A stretch of DNA of 64,000 nucleotides from JADKAC01 sp964492065 (GCA_964492065.1 CAZBHH010000001.1:1-64000); one strand, 5' to 3'. Shown: positions 24,414 through 33,269, counted from the first letter of the stretch. Made by a program: numbers and translations. Notes: generated by a model not told the origin, from the sequence alone.

Positions 24414-25133
24414 ATGCTCGACGATCTGCTCCCCGAAAATTTATTGGTTTTCGATATAGAAACCGTACCCGCCGAAAGAGACTTTTCGCAATTAACACCT
24501 GCAATGCAAAAACTTTGGGAAGATAAAAATGGCCGTAACCGGCCTGAGACCGAGTCGCCGGAACAATTCTACTTTAACCGTGCCGGCATCTTTGCCGAAT
24601 TTGGAAAAGTAATTGTCATTGTCTGCGGTTATATGCAGAAAAAAAACAATAATTATTATCTCAAATTAAAAGTCTATAAACATCACGACGAAAAACAGTT
24701 ATTGACCGAATTTTCCCGCACCCTGCAAAATGCCGCCAACAATAAATACCAGTTATGCGGACATAATATCCGCGAGTTCGATGTGCCCTGGCTCTGCCGC
24801 CGCATGTTGATTAACGGCTTACCGCTGCCGCATTCCATTGATTTGTACGGCAAAAAACCCTGGGAAGTGAATCATGTGGACACGCTAGATCTCTGGAAAT
24901 TCGGCGACTATAAACACTATACATCGCTCAATTTGCTCACCAACATATTGGGCATTCCCACGCCAAAGGAGGATATGGATGGCAGTATGGTCGGAAAATC
25001 GTATTGGGAAGAGGACGGACTCGACCGAATCGCCGTGTATTGCAGTAAGGATGTAATTGCCGTCGCTCAACTCATCATGCGTTTGAAAGGATTGCCGTTA
25101 ATTGCAGATGCCAACATTTCCTTTTCCGAATAA
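24414..25133 (+). CDS. DnaQ-like 3'-5' exonuclease (DNA_pol_B_exo2 type)
   Basis: A 239-residue protein with the DEDD exonuclease motifs: ExoI DIET (Asp14, Glu16), ExoII in GHNIREFDVPWL, and ExoIII in YCSKDVIAVAQL. The layout matches the stand-alone predicted polysaccharide/DNA polymerase-B-type exonuclease family (PF10108). It is likely a single-strand DNA or RNA 3' exonuclease involved in repair or turnover; the substrate is not known. There is no polymerase domain and no neighbour that clarifies its role. Confidence 0.88.
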   Translation: MLDDLLPENLLVFDIETVPAERDFSQLTPAMQKLWEDKNGRNRPETESPEQFYFNRAGIFAEFGKVIVIVCGYMQKKNNNYYLKLKVYKHHDEKQLLTEFSRTLQNAANNKYQLCGHNIREFDVPWLCRRMLINGLPLPHSIDLYGKKPWEVNHVDTLDLWKFGDYKHYTSLNLLTNILGIPTPKEDMDGSMVGKSYWEEDGLDRIAVYCSKDVIAVAQLIMRLKGLPLIADANISFSE

Positions 25134-25300
25134 TGTACCCGAAAATCGTCAACGCCATCCGGCAGCGAATAATAGCCCGGAAGTATATATTCAGTTTAAA
25201 TTATTTTCTAAATGCAAAACATTTGCCACCTGCAGTTGTTTAACGGGGGATGGCAGAAGCAGCCATGCGGAATGTCATTCCATTTACGGTGAATTTTCAT

Positions 25301-25308
25301 TAAATTTG
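25301..25308 (+). promoter_or_regulatory. -7 element for catalase
   Basis: TAAATTTG, an exact TAnnTTTG match, lies about 65 nt before the catalase ATG. No clear -33 element was found. Confidence 0.4.
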
Positions 25309-25372
25309 GCTTTTGATACCCATTCAAAAAAATCAAATCAACATAAAAAAAATAATACCTAAATAGCAAAAA

Positions 25373-26833
25373 ATGGATAATAAGAAGAAAAAACTCAATT
25401 CGGTTTCAGGAAGGCCGATAGCGGAGAACCAGAACGTGGAAACTGCCGGAAAGCGAGGCCCCATGTTGTTGCAGGATTTTTGGTTTATCGAAAAGTTAGC
25501 GCACTTTGACCGGGAAGTGATTCCGGAGCGGAGAATGCACGCCAAAGGCTCCGGCGCATTTGGTACGTTTACGGTAACGCATGATATTACCAAATACACC
25601 AAAGCAAAAATATTTTCACAGGTGGGTAAAAAGACGGAGATGTTTGCACGCTTTTCCACCGTTGCCGGAGAGCGGGGTGCAGCAGATGCCGAACGGGACA
25701 TTCGCGGTTTCGCACTTAAATTCTACACCGAAGAAGGCAACTGGGACCTGGTAGGCAATAACACACCGGTATTTTTCATGCGGGACCCTTACAAATTTCC
25801 CGATCTGAACAAAGCTGTGAAGCGTGACCCGAAAACAAACCTGAGAAGTGCAAATAACAATTGGGACTTCTGGACACTGCTCCCCGAGGCATTACACCAG
25901 ATTACCATTGTCATGAGCGACAGGGGTATCCCAAAATCCTATCGCTATATGCACGGATTTGGCAGCCACACGTTCAGCCTGATCAATGCAAAAAATGAAC
26001 GGCATTGGGTGAAGTTTCACTTCAGAACCATGCAGGGCATTGAAAACCTGACAAACAAAGAAGCCGAAGCGCTCATCGGCAAAGACAGGGAGAGCAGTCA
26101 AAACGACTTGTTTTACGCAATCGAAAACGGCGATTTCCCGAAGTGGAAAATGCAGGTGCAGATAATGCCGGAAGCAGACGCAAAACACTATCGCTTCAAC
26201 CCCTTCGACCTGACTAAAGTATGGCCGCACGGCGACTACCCGCTTATGGATGTCGGAATTATTGAGCTAAACAGAAATCCCGAGAATTATTTTGCAGATG
26301 TGGAACAGGCAGCCTTTAATCCCGCTTATGTAGTGCCGGGTATCGGTTTTTCACCCGACAGAATGCTCCAGGGCAGATTGTTCTCTTACGGCGATGCGCA
26401 ACGCTACCGACTGGGAATTAACCACTATCAGATACCGGTAAATACACCAAAATGTCCTTACCATATCTATCACCGCGACGGCGCTATGCGCATAGACGGC
26501 AACGAAGGCGGAACCCTGCATTACGAACCCAACAGCTACGATCAATGGAAGGAACAAAAAGAATACGCCGAACCGCCATTGGATTTGGAAGGGCCTGCTT
26601 TCCACTACGACCATCGGGAGGATGAAGATTATTACACACAACCCGGTAACCTGTTCCGCCTGATGAATCCGCAACAACGACAGGCGCTGTTCAACAATAC
26701 GGCGGATGCTATGGCCGGCGTCGAAAAATTTATTAAGGAAAGGCATATAGTCAATTGCTATAAAGCCGATCCGGAATACGGAAAAGGTGTGGCAATGGCT
26801 TTAGGCCTGGATATCGACAATATAAAAATGTAA
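25373..26833 (+). CDS. katA: Monofunctional haem catalase (small subunit)
   Basis: A 486-residue haem catalase, clade 3 by length, that converts hydrogen peroxide to water and oxygen. The distal histidine is His56 (RRMHAKGSGAFGTFTVT), the haem tyrosine is Tyr339 (RLFSYGDAQRYRLG), and the FFMRDPYKFPDLN and HTFSLINAKNERHWVKFH stretches are typical. No signal peptide, so cytosolic. It is preceded by a TAAATTTG box. No OxyR or PerR gene lies beside it. Confidence 0.97.
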   Translation: MDNKKKKLNSVSGRPIAENQNVETAGKRGPMLLQDFWFIEKLAHFDREVIPERRMHAKGSGAFGTFTVTHDITKYTKAKIFSQVGKKTEMFARFSTVAGERGAADAERDIRGFALKFYTEEGNWDLVGNNTPVFFMRDPYKFPDLNKAVKRDPKTNLRSANNNWDFWTLLPEALHQITIVMSDRGIPKSYRYMHGFGSHTFSLINAKNERHWVKFHFRTMQGIENLTNKEAEALIGKDRESSQNDLFYAIENGDFPKWKMQVQIMPEADAKHYRFNPFDLTKVWPHGDYPLMDVGIIELNRNPENYFADVEQAAFNPAYVVPGIGFSPDRMLQGRLFSYGDAQRYRLGINHYQIPVNTPKCPYHIYHRDGAMRIDGNEGGTLHYEPNSYDQWKEQKEYAEPPLDLEGPAFHYDHREDEDYYTQPGNLFRLMNPQQRQALFNNTADAMAGVEKFIKERHIVNCYKADPEYGKGVAMALGLDIDNIKM

Positions 26834-26962
26834 TTGATTCACATTCCGCAACAGCTGTCCCGAAGCAGATTATTTGAATACCTGTTTGTTTTGATGTTTC
26901 ATTATCAGGGCGAATATTTTCAAAATATCACTTTTGGATAGCTGTTGCTTTTTACCCCCCCA

Positions 26963-27997
26963 ATGCACGTATCGACACATAGAAAACGCATACTGCTGAC
27001 AGGCGCTTCGGGTACCGTCGGGTATGAGGTGCTCAAACAATTGTCTGTATTAAAAGATACATTGGATATTACCATATTTGATGTGGCATCCGCAAATTCG
27101 CGAAAAAAATTCAAGCCGTTCAGAAAAGATGTAAAAATTGTTTACGGCGATATTACTTCCATAGCCGATGTCGAAAAAGTATGTAGAGAAACGGATGTCG
27201 TCATTCACCTCGCCGCAATTATACCGCCGCTGGCTGATGAAAAACCCGAACTTGCATACCGGGTAAATACATTAGGCACACAACATTTAGTCAAATGCCT
27301 TGAACAGCATGCACCACATGCATTTTTGTTGTACAGCTCTTCGATTTCAGTGTATGGCGACAGAATTCAAAATCCGTGGATAACAGTGGACGATGCACTG
27401 AAGCCAAGTGCGGGCGATCAATATGCAATCACTAAAATTGAAGCAGAAAATATAATCCGCAACAGCAAACTCAATTGGAGCATTTTCAGGTTATCGGCAA
27501 TAATGGGCGGCCATAAAATTTCGAAGCTCATGTTCCATCAGCCGTTGAATACCTCTCTGGAAATTACTACACCTGAAGACACAGCAAGGGCTTTTGTAAA
27601 TGCAATCGGAAAACAGGCACAACTGTCAAAAAAGATATTTAACCTCGGGGGCGGAGCACAATGCCGGATTACCTATGCAGATTTTCTATCACGTTCTTTT
27701 AAAATCTTCGGGCTGGGTGAAGTGGATTTCCCGCCGAAATCCTTTGCGGATAAAAATTTTCACTGCGGTTATTACAAAGACAGCGACACGTTAAATGCAA
27801 TCCTCGACTTTAACAGGGATACCATCGACACGTATTTTGAACACGAAAAGTCAAAGATCTCACCGTTGGCACGCCTAATCAATACACTATTTAAAAAATT
27901 TATCAAGCGCTATCTGTCCCGGCAGTCGGAGCCATTGGCCGCTTATGTACAACAGGATAAAAAGCAAATGGCGCATTTCTTTAATGAGCCCGATTAA
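26963..27997 (+). CDS. NAD(P)-dependent epimerase/dehydratase (SDR, extended)
   Basis: A 344-residue extended short-chain dehydrogenase. N-terminal nucleotide motif ILLTGASGTVGYEVLKQL (GASGTVG), acidic residue region TIFDVAS, catalytic Ser pattern LLYSSSISVYGD and the Tyr-Lys pair YAITK. The C-terminal part is less typical, ending in a basic helix (FKKFIKRYLSRQSE). Substrate unknown; nucleotide-sugar epimerases and 3-beta-HSD-like enzymes share these motifs. Start taken at the ATG at 26963; the TTG upstream at 26945 is less likely. Confidence 0.87.
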   Translation: MHVSTHRKRILLTGASGTVGYEVLKQLSVLKDTLDITIFDVASANSRKKFKPFRKDVKIVYGDITSIADVEKVCRETDVVIHLAAIIPPLADEKPELAYRVNTLGTQHLVKCLEQHAPHAFLLYSSSISVYGDRIQNPWITVDDALKPSAGDQYAITKIEAENIIRNSKLNWSIFRLSAIMGGHKISKLMFHQPLNTSLEITTPEDTARAFVNAIGKQAQLSKKIFNLGGGAQCRITYADFLSRSFKIFGLGEVDFPPKSFADKNFHCGYYKDSDTLNAILDFNRDTIDTYFEHEKSKISPLARLINTLFKKFIKRYLSRQSEPLAAYVQQDKKQMAHFFNEPD

Positions 27998-28053
27998 TAC
28001 ATTGTTTTCAAACAACTGAAAGACGCAACAAATACCAATAGTTATTTAAACAC

Positions 28054-28506
28054 TCAACGGGGTTTGTAAGAGCCGGGTACCGTCCGGAAACTAATTGCCA
28101 GGCGGTTCCACCCGTTAATCGCCACGATTGCCATAGTCAGAGCGACTAATTCCTTTTCCGAGAAATGCCGGCGCACTTCTGCATATAATTCGTCCGAAAC
28201 TTCATCTTCGGAAATCAATGTCAGCGCTTCTGTCCATTCCAGGGCTGCTCTCTCCCGCTCCGTATAAAACGGCGTTTCGTGCCAGGCATTCAATGCGTAC
28301 AGCCGCTGTTCGGTTTCACCCGCCTTGCGGGCATCTTTGGTGTGCATATCTATGCAATAGGCACAACCGTTTAACTGAGAAGCTCTTGTCTTTACCAATT
28401 CGTAAAGCGATAACTCCAACCCGGAATTTTTTACGTAATGCTCCAGCGCATACATCGCCTGCATGGCTTCCGGCGCTACTTTTCCATAATTTAATCTCTC
28501 CTCCAT
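28054..28506 (-). CDS. Carboxymuconolactone decarboxylase family (AhpD-like) protein
   Basis: A 150-residue helical protein of the CMD/AhpD superfamily. It carries the peroxidase-type CxxC motif (Cys48-Ala-Tyr-Cys51) and His55 in NGCAYCIDMHTKDARKAGE, followed by AWHETPFYTERERAALEWTEALT, the pattern of alkylhydroperoxidase-like proteins. It probably acts in thiol-dependent peroxide reduction. Located downstream of catalase but on the other strand, so not in one operon. Confidence 0.9.
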   Translation of the reverse strand: MEERLNYGKVAPEAMQAMYALEHYVKNSGLELSLYELVKTRASQLNGCAYCIDMHTKDARKAGETEQRLYALNAWHETPFYTERERAALEWTEALTLISEDEVSDELYAEVRRHFSEKELVALTMAIVAINGWNRLAISFRTVPGSYKPR

Positions 28507-28775
28507 TGTAACTGATTTTATACCTCAAAAGAACATAATTTTTTGTATAATGTTTTCATTCACCCCGCATATCGGCGAGCAATGCAACAAAGGCCCGGTT
28601 TTGTGAAGAGAGCTATTATCTGCACGCCGTCACACCCGTAAACGCACACATCGCCGATTTTTTAACGGGTGATTCAGCCGGAACATCCTGCCGATTGCAG
28701 TTTTGAATGCGGATTAGCCTGGCTGGTTAAAAAATTTCTCTTCTTCTTAGTTAATACCGGATATTTTTGTCCGGT
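28507..28775. other. Intergenic before the Rrf2 gene
   Basis: No gene is supported. TTTG at 28766-28769 could be the -33 element of the promoter whose -7 element lies at 28792-28799, and CCGGATATTTTTGTCCGG (28758-28775) is a second inverted repeat just before the operator palindrome. Confidence 0.45.
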
Positions 28776-28799
28776 ATATGTAAACTTTACATATCTTTG
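28776..28799 (+). promoter_or_regulatory. Rrf2 operator palindrome and -7 element
   Basis: ATATGTAAA-C-TTTACATAT (28776-28794) is a perfect inverted repeat with 9-bp arms and one central base. It overlaps TATCTTTG (28792-28799), an exact TAnnTTTG match. A repressor bound here would block the promoter. The Rrf2 coding region begins 18 nt later, so autoregulation by the Rrf2 protein is the simple reading. Confidence 0.7.
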
Positions 28800-28817
28800 T
28801 CCCGAAAGATAAATACA

Positions 28818-29252
28818 TTGTTTTCGAAGGCATGCGAATACGGTATAAAGGCAACCATATATGTAGCTAAGAAATCTCAGGAAGATAAGAAGGTGAGTTT
28901 AAAAGTCGTCGCAAGGGCAATAAACTCACCCGAGGCATATACTTCCAAAATTCTACAGCAACTCGCCCGGCATAACATTATCCATTCGGTAAAAGGGCCA
29001 AACGGAGGGTTTTATATGGACAGTAAAGCGCTCGACACGGTCATGCTCAGCAACATTGTATTTGCAATCGACGGCGACTTAATTTATAAGGGCTGCGGAC
29101 TGGGAATGAAGCGTTGTAATGAAAAAATGCCCTGCCCCGTACATTATCAATTCAAAAAAATAAGAGAACAGCTTAAAGAGATGCTGGAAACCACGTCCGT
29201 AAAATCATTGAGCCTCGATGTTAAAAAAGGGCTGGCATTCTTAAAGCGATAG
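28818..29252 (+). CDS. Rrf2-family transcriptional regulator with three cysteines
   Basis: A 144-residue winged-helix regulator. I start at the TTG at 28818, giving (M)FSKACEYGIKATIYVA, the standard Rrf2 N-terminus; the longer frame would begin inside the promoter. The recognition-helix region is SPEAYTSKILQQLARHNII and the wing KGPNGGFYM. Three cysteines, Cys93, Cys100 and Cys106 (CGLGMKRCNEKMPC), match the arrangement that ligates an iron-sulphur cluster in NsrR/IscR-type members. Such proteins sense NO, redox state or cluster supply. The next gene starts 43 nt downstream and is the oxidase subunit I, so this is probably the regulator of that operon. Confidence 0.92.
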   Translation: MFSKACEYGIKATIYVAKKSQEDKKVSLKVVARAINSPEAYTSKILQQLARHNIIHSVKGPNGGFYMDSKALDTVMLSNIVFAIDGDLIYKGCGLGMKRCNEKMPCPVHYQFKKIREQLKEMLETTSVKSLSLDVKKGLAFLKR

Positions 29253-29295
29253 AGAGATATTCAATTAAAGACAATTTTATCCGAAATAGTACACT

Positions 29296-31041
29296 ATGGA
29301 CAAAAGCATTTTAGGCGAATCAGGGATAATTATTACCATATTGCTCATTGCAATACCGGTAATTGCAGCCTCATTACTGGTAATTGCAAGGATGTATTCC
29401 GTATTTAAAAAATATCAGCACAAGCGGGAATTGGAAAAATTCCATGCTTACCTGAAGGGATTGACCCCCGCGGAAGTTGAGAAGCTGGAACAGCGGAAAA
29501 AAGAACTGGAATACTCGTTAACCGACAGGGAACTGGCAGGAGATGCCACACCGGTGGACAGCAAAGGGCTGATTGACAATATCAGCCATACCGATGTATT
29601 GCGATTCGTAGAAAAAAAGAAAAAAGGGCAACCGCGACCGAACATCGAGCCCAATCTCACGAAGTTAATTTTATGGTACCTGGGTTGTTCCGTTTTTTGG
29701 TTGTTGTTCGGAACGACTATCGGCGAATACCTGGGAATTAAATTTGCGGCGCCGGATATTGACCATGCCAGTTGGCTGAGTTTCGGAAGGCTCAGACCGG
29801 TGCATACCAATGCCGTTTTTTGGGGATGGGCATCTTTGGCGATGCTCGGTTTAGCGTACTATGTCATTCCTCGTGTCAGCAATGTGAAGATCGCAAGTAT
29901 TACCACCGGATATGCCACACTGATACTCATCAATGCCAGCGTGATTATCGGAAGCCTGTCGCTTATGGCAGGCCTGAATAACGGCGGCGGCGAGTACCGC
30001 GAATATATCTGGCCGGTGATGTTGTTATTTGGAGCAGGCATTATTATTTCGCTGATAAATTTTATAAAAACTATTGCTGCCAGAGCGACAAAAGAAATTT
30101 ATGTTTCCAACTGGTATATCGTTTCGGCGATGATGTTTGTCCTGGTAATTGCCCTCGTCGCATATTGGCCGAGCTGGCAAAACGGTTTGGGCGAAACTAT
30201 CGTACAGGGGTATTATATGCACCAGGGCGTGGGAATGTGGTTCATGCTGTTTTGCCTGGGTTTGATGTATTACTTTTTGCCGCAGCAACTCAATAAACCC
30301 ATTTACTCTTACAGCCTGGGGATACTCGCATTCTGGACGCAAATTATTTTTTATACCCTCATCGGAACACATCACTTTATTTTCAGCGCCATTCCCTGGT
30401 GGTTGCAAACGGTAGCCATCGTCGGCAGTGTAGGCATGATAATCCCGGTAGTAGCGGGAACCACCAACTTCCTGATGACGATGAAAGGCACGTGGAATAA
30501 ACTGTCCGACAGCTATACATTGCCCTTTTATTTAATAGGCACTATCTTTTATTTTACGGGCTCGCTGCAGGGTACTGCCGAGGCGTTTCGCTTCACCAAT
30601 TTAGTGTGGCACTTCACCGATTTTACGGTGGCGCATTCACACCTCACCATGTACGGCATTATTTCCTTTATGCTTTGGGGATTCATTTACACCGTAGTTC
30701 CCCGGCTCACGGGCAAGGAGCCGCCTCACCTTACGGTAGGTGCGCATTTCTGGCTGGCACTCATAGGGCTGCTGTTTTATACCGTCCCGCTCATGTACGG
30801 CTCTACATTAAGAGGCCTGATGTGGATGGACGGCAAACCCTTTATCGACAGTGTTGCCATGATGGCTCCTTTCTGGCTGTGGCGTGCTATCGGCGGTTCG
30901 CTGATGTGGATTGCCCATATCCTGTTTGCATATAACTTCTATTCAATGGTTAAGAAGCAGGATACATTTGAAATACCCAAATCGGCGATAGATATTCTAA
31001 AAGCGAAAGAACAATTGGAAACCAAGGTCCTTATCAAATAA
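29296..31041 (+). CDS. ccoN: cbb3-type cytochrome c oxidase subunit I-like protein
   Basis: A 581-residue haem-copper oxidase subunit I of the C family with an N-terminal membrane helix and charged cytosolic segment (about 35-120) not seen in ordinary CcoN. Ligands: His170 (GRLRPVHTNAVFWGW, low-spin haem), His309 of Cu-B (GYYMHQGV), His359-His360 (IGTHH), His447 and His449 (TVAHSHLTMYG; high- and low-spin haems). Tyr307, two before His309, is where the cross-linked tyrosine of cbb3 lies. The glutamates that mark NO reductases are absent at His309. It should reduce oxygen with electrons from the cytochrome c encoded next. No ccoG, ccoI or ccoS assembly genes are adjacent. Confidence 0.88.
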   Translation: MDKSILGESGIIITILLIAIPVIAASLLVIARMYSVFKKYQHKRELEKFHAYLKGLTPAEVEKLEQRKKELEYSLTDRELAGDATPVDSKGLIDNISHTDVLRFVEKKKKGQPRPNIEPNLTKLILWYLGCSVFWLLFGTTIGEYLGIKFAAPDIDHASWLSFGRLRPVHTNAVFWGWASLAMLGLAYYVIPRVSNVKIASITTGYATLILINASVIIGSLSLMAGLNNGGGEYREYIWPVMLLFGAGIIISLINFIKTIAARATKEIYVSNWYIVSAMMFVLVIALVAYWPSWQNGLGETIVQGYYMHQGVGMWFMLFCLGLMYYFLPQQLNKPIYSYSLGILAFWTQIIFYTLIGTHHFIFSAIPWWLQTVAIVGSVGMIIPVVAGTTNFLMTMKGTWNKLSDSYTLPFYLIGTIFYFTGSLQGTAEAFRFTNLVWHFTDFTVAHSHLTMYGIISFMLWGFIYTVVPRLTGKEPPHLTVGAHFWLALIGLLFYTVPLMYGSTLRGLMWMDGKPFIDSVAMMAPFWLWRAIGGSLMWIAHILFAYNFYSMVKKQDTFEIPKSAIDILKAKEQLETKVLIK

Positions 31042-31051
31042 AAATAATACA

Positions 31052-32059
31052 ATGCATTTTTTCGATAATCACAATAAACTCTTCGGTACGGCCCTCGCAT
31101 TATTTGTCGGTTTGACAATTATCGTTGCCGTAATACCGGCACTGAAAAATCAAAAAAACAATGCGCCGCTTCCCGGCGATACGCCATTGACGGCGGATGA
31201 AATGGCCGGAAAGAAAATCTATATCGCCAACGGCTGCGTGGCATGTCATACTCAACAGGTGCGCAATGTGGATATGGATAAACTCTGGGCAGACCGCCCG
31301 GGCATTCCGGCGGATTACGCCGATGTAAAGCGCACCGATTTCTGGCGAAATACCGCCACGCTGATGGGTACCGAAAGAACCGGCCCCGACCTCACCAATG
31401 TCGGCAACAGACAAGGCTCTTTAGCGTGGAATTTATTACATCTCTATCAACCGAGAGCAGTGGTGGAACAATCGGTGATGCCCGCCTATCCCTGGTTGTT
31501 TGAAGTTAAACAGGAAGTGGGCGCCGATGATGTGGAAGTGGTTGTACCCGAAAAATTCAGAGTAGGCGTAAAAGGAAAGATCGTTGCCAGAAAGGAAGCG
31601 CTGCAATTAGTCGCCTATCTGCAAAGCCTGAAACAAATTCCACTGCCCGACGGCAGTACACCTCCCGAATTTTTATACAAGAAAGCGGAGAAACCCATTG
31701 CCGCGGCCGGCGAGACAGCGCTTCAACCGGATGGCGCACTGCTCTATACAAATAACTGCGCCGCCTGCCACCAACCCAATGGCGAAGGATTGCAAGGCGC
31801 TTTCCCGCCATTAAAAGGCAGTTCCGTTGTGCTGGGTGACGACCTGGAATTGTTTGTTAAAATAATTATGCAGGGATACGACGCCCGGCCGGAATATGCG
31901 GTGATGAATGCCGTGGGCACAGACAACAATTTAACCCCTGAAGAAGTAACTGCCATTATCAATCACGAAAAGACGAGCTGGGGAAATGATGCGCCGACAG
32001 TAAGCGTGGAAGAAGTGAAAAAAATTATCGATTTTATTAATGCTATTTCGAGTAAATAA
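31052..32059 (+). CDS. Dihaem cytochrome c, CcoO-like with fused C-terminal cytochrome domain
   Basis: A 335-residue membrane-anchored cytochrome: one N-terminal helix (FGTALALFVGLTIIVAVIPA), a CcoO-like domain with haem site CVACH and ligand region MPAYPWLF, then a second class I cytochrome domain with CAACH and GEGLQGAFPPLKGS. In standard cbb3 oxidases these are separate CcoO and CcoP proteins; here they appear combined in one chain, giving two haems. It starts 10 nt after ccoN and its stop shares a base with the next ATG (TAATG). Confidence 0.87.
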   Translation: MHFFDNHNKLFGTALALFVGLTIIVAVIPALKNQKNNAPLPGDTPLTADEMAGKKIYIANGCVACHTQQVRNVDMDKLWADRPGIPADYADVKRTDFWRNTATLMGTERTGPDLTNVGNRQGSLAWNLLHLYQPRAVVEQSVMPAYPWLFEVKQEVGADDVEVVVPEKFRVGVKGKIVARKEALQLVAYLQSLKQIPLPDGSTPPEFLYKKAEKPIAAAGETALQPDGALLYTNNCAACHQPNGEGLQGAFPPLKGSSVVLGDDLELFVKIIMQGYDARPEYAVMNAVGTDNNLTPEEVTAIINHEKTSWGNDAPTVSVEEVKKIIDFINAISSK

Positions 32060-32334
32060 TGCAGAAGCACATCGCTATATTGGCCGTATTCCTGTTGGTA
32101 AATCAATGGCTGCACGCTTGTGAAGTTTGTAAGGCAGCACAACCCGAAGTTACCCGCGGGATAACTCATGGCGTCGGGCCGCAAAGTTATTGGGACTGGG
32201 TAATAATCGGAGCGGTGGCCGCATTGACTTTGGTAACGCTCATTCTTTCCATAAAATACCTGGTAAGGCCGGGGGAAAACGACAGCAATCATATTAAACA
32301 AACTATCCTAACCAATTTTGACGATGCAAGATAA
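32059..32334 (+). CDS. Small exported CxxC membrane protein of the oxidase operon
   Basis: A 91-residue protein with signal peptide (MQKHIAILAVFLLVNQWLHA), a CEVC motif directly after cleavage, a short periplasmic part (QPEVTRGITHGVGPQSYWDW), one membrane helix (VIIGAVAALTLVTLILSIKYLV) and a soluble end. The position inside the oxidase operon, with a 1-nt overlap with the cytochrome gene before and an 11-nt overlap with the gene after, suggests a subunit or assembly factor. The CxxC could be a thiol or metal site. No family name is recognised with certainty. Confidence 0.75.
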   Translation: MQKHIAILAVFLLVNQWLHACEVCKAAQPEVTRGITHGVGPQSYWDWVIIGAVAALTLVTLILSIKYLVRPGENDSNHIKQTILTNFDDAR

Positions 32335-32728
32335 TACGAGTAAAGTAACCCTGTTTGTGGACGATGAGCTGCAGCCCATTGCAGAACTCTACACTCCCGT
32401 ACAATTTGAACTGGATACCCGTAAACTGACCGACGGAGAACACACCTTAAAAATTGTCAGTAAATCGCCCACCGGGAGGGAAGGTATCCGCAAAATCAAA
32501 TTTATCGTGCGAAACGGCCCTGCTATAACGGTGGATGGCATCAGCGACAACAAGGTAATTGACGGCGTAATCCCGGTGATGATTAATGCCTACGACAAGG
32601 GCAATCAAAAGAAATTTATCATCGGCGGAAGCGAAACACCGACCAGTATCCCCAGTTGGCTCTGGATCCTTTTGGTGGCATTTTTCGGTTGGGCAGCTTA
32701 TTTTATGATTACCCATTTCAACCTGTAA
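32324..32728 (+). CDS. Tail-anchored Ig-like protein of the oxidase operon
   Basis: A 134-residue protein with no signal peptide: a soluble beta-rich domain (TLFVDDELQPIAELYTPVQF... KLTDGEHTLKIVSKS... IRKIKFIVRNGPAITV) that looks like an Ig-type fold, and a single C-terminal helix SIPSWLWILLVAFFGWAAYF. The P-x-W start of that helix resembles the membrane helix of CcoP. I infer that it may supply the third membrane subunit of this reduced cbb3-like complex. The ATG at 32324 overlaps the end of the CxxC gene by 11 nt. Confidence 0.7.
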   Translation: MQDNTSKVTLFVDDELQPIAELYTPVQFELDTRKLTDGEHTLKIVSKSPTGREGIRKIKFIVRNGPAITVDGISDNKVIDGVIPVMINAYDKGNQKKFIIGGSETPTSIPSWLWILLVAFFGWAAYFMITHFNL

Positions 32729-32841
32729 TATCCATTTTAATCTATCCCCATCCCCTGTTTACAGGGCGTCGATGCGGATACCACTATGCGTCTGCCTGTA
32801 AAATGCACAGTCGTCACAGATGGCATCCCGGCAAAGTGGAG

Positions 32842-32871
32842 TTGAAAACTTCAATTTTATTCATACCTTTA
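32842..32871 (+). promoter_or_regulatory. Promoter of the metal-efflux operon
   Basis: TTG (32842-32844), exactly 19 nt, TACCTTTA (32864-32871), one mismatch from TAnnTTTG. It is the best-spaced promoter in the window. It lies immediately before the TTG at 32877, implying a nearly leaderless message. Confidence 0.6.
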
Positions 32872-32876
32872 AGGTA

Positions 32877-33269
32877 TTGAAACGCACAATCGTCATATCG
32901 CTGCTCGCCATGTTCCTTTACGCAAATACGGAACTCCATGAGCTGTTGAAATTGCCGGTATTAGTCCATCATTACCTGGAACACGATACCAGCTCCCCCG
33001 ATTTATCCTTTTTCGAATTTTTAAAAGAGCATTACGACAGCAATAATACCCACCGGCATCCGGACAACAATCACAATGACCATCAGAAGTTGCCGTTTAA
33101 AAACGGCAATTGCAGCACGATGCACTCCGTATTGGACGTATTCCAGGTCGGGATGCAATCCTGTTGTCAGATTGATGTATGTTCCGTAAAAGCTATTTTC
33201 CCCTGCGATGATTTAATATATCTATCCTCCATTTACACCGAAGTTTTCCAACCGCCACAGTTCTGTTAA
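32877..33269 (+). CDS. His-rich small protein upstream of CzcA
   Basis: A protein of about 130 residues if started at the TTG at 32877 (KRTIVISLLAMFLYANTELHELL as N-terminal hydrophobic segment). The mature part holds a histidine-rich stretch (HYDSNNTHRHPDNNHNDH), a LPFKNGNC motif and several cysteines (CCQIDVC, FPCDD). Histidines and cysteines of this density suggest metal binding in the periplasm. It is the first gene of the efflux operon, about 100 nt before czcA. The start is uncertain because the promoter overlaps the region; the open frame reaches back to 32820 but that part includes the promoter. Confidence 0.6.
   Translation: MKRTIVISLLAMFLYANTELHELLKLPVLVHHYLEHDTSSPDLSFFEFLKEHYDSNNTHRHPDNNHNDHQKLPFKNGNCSTMHSVLDVFQVGMQSCCQIDVCSVKAIFPCDDLIYLSSIYTEVFQPPQFC

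Noticed and set aside
29296..31041. Reading the subunit I protein as a nitric oxide reductase
   Set aside because: The glutamates typical of NorB at the Cu-B histidine helix are absent and the cbb3 tyrosine position is kept, so an oxidase is more likely.
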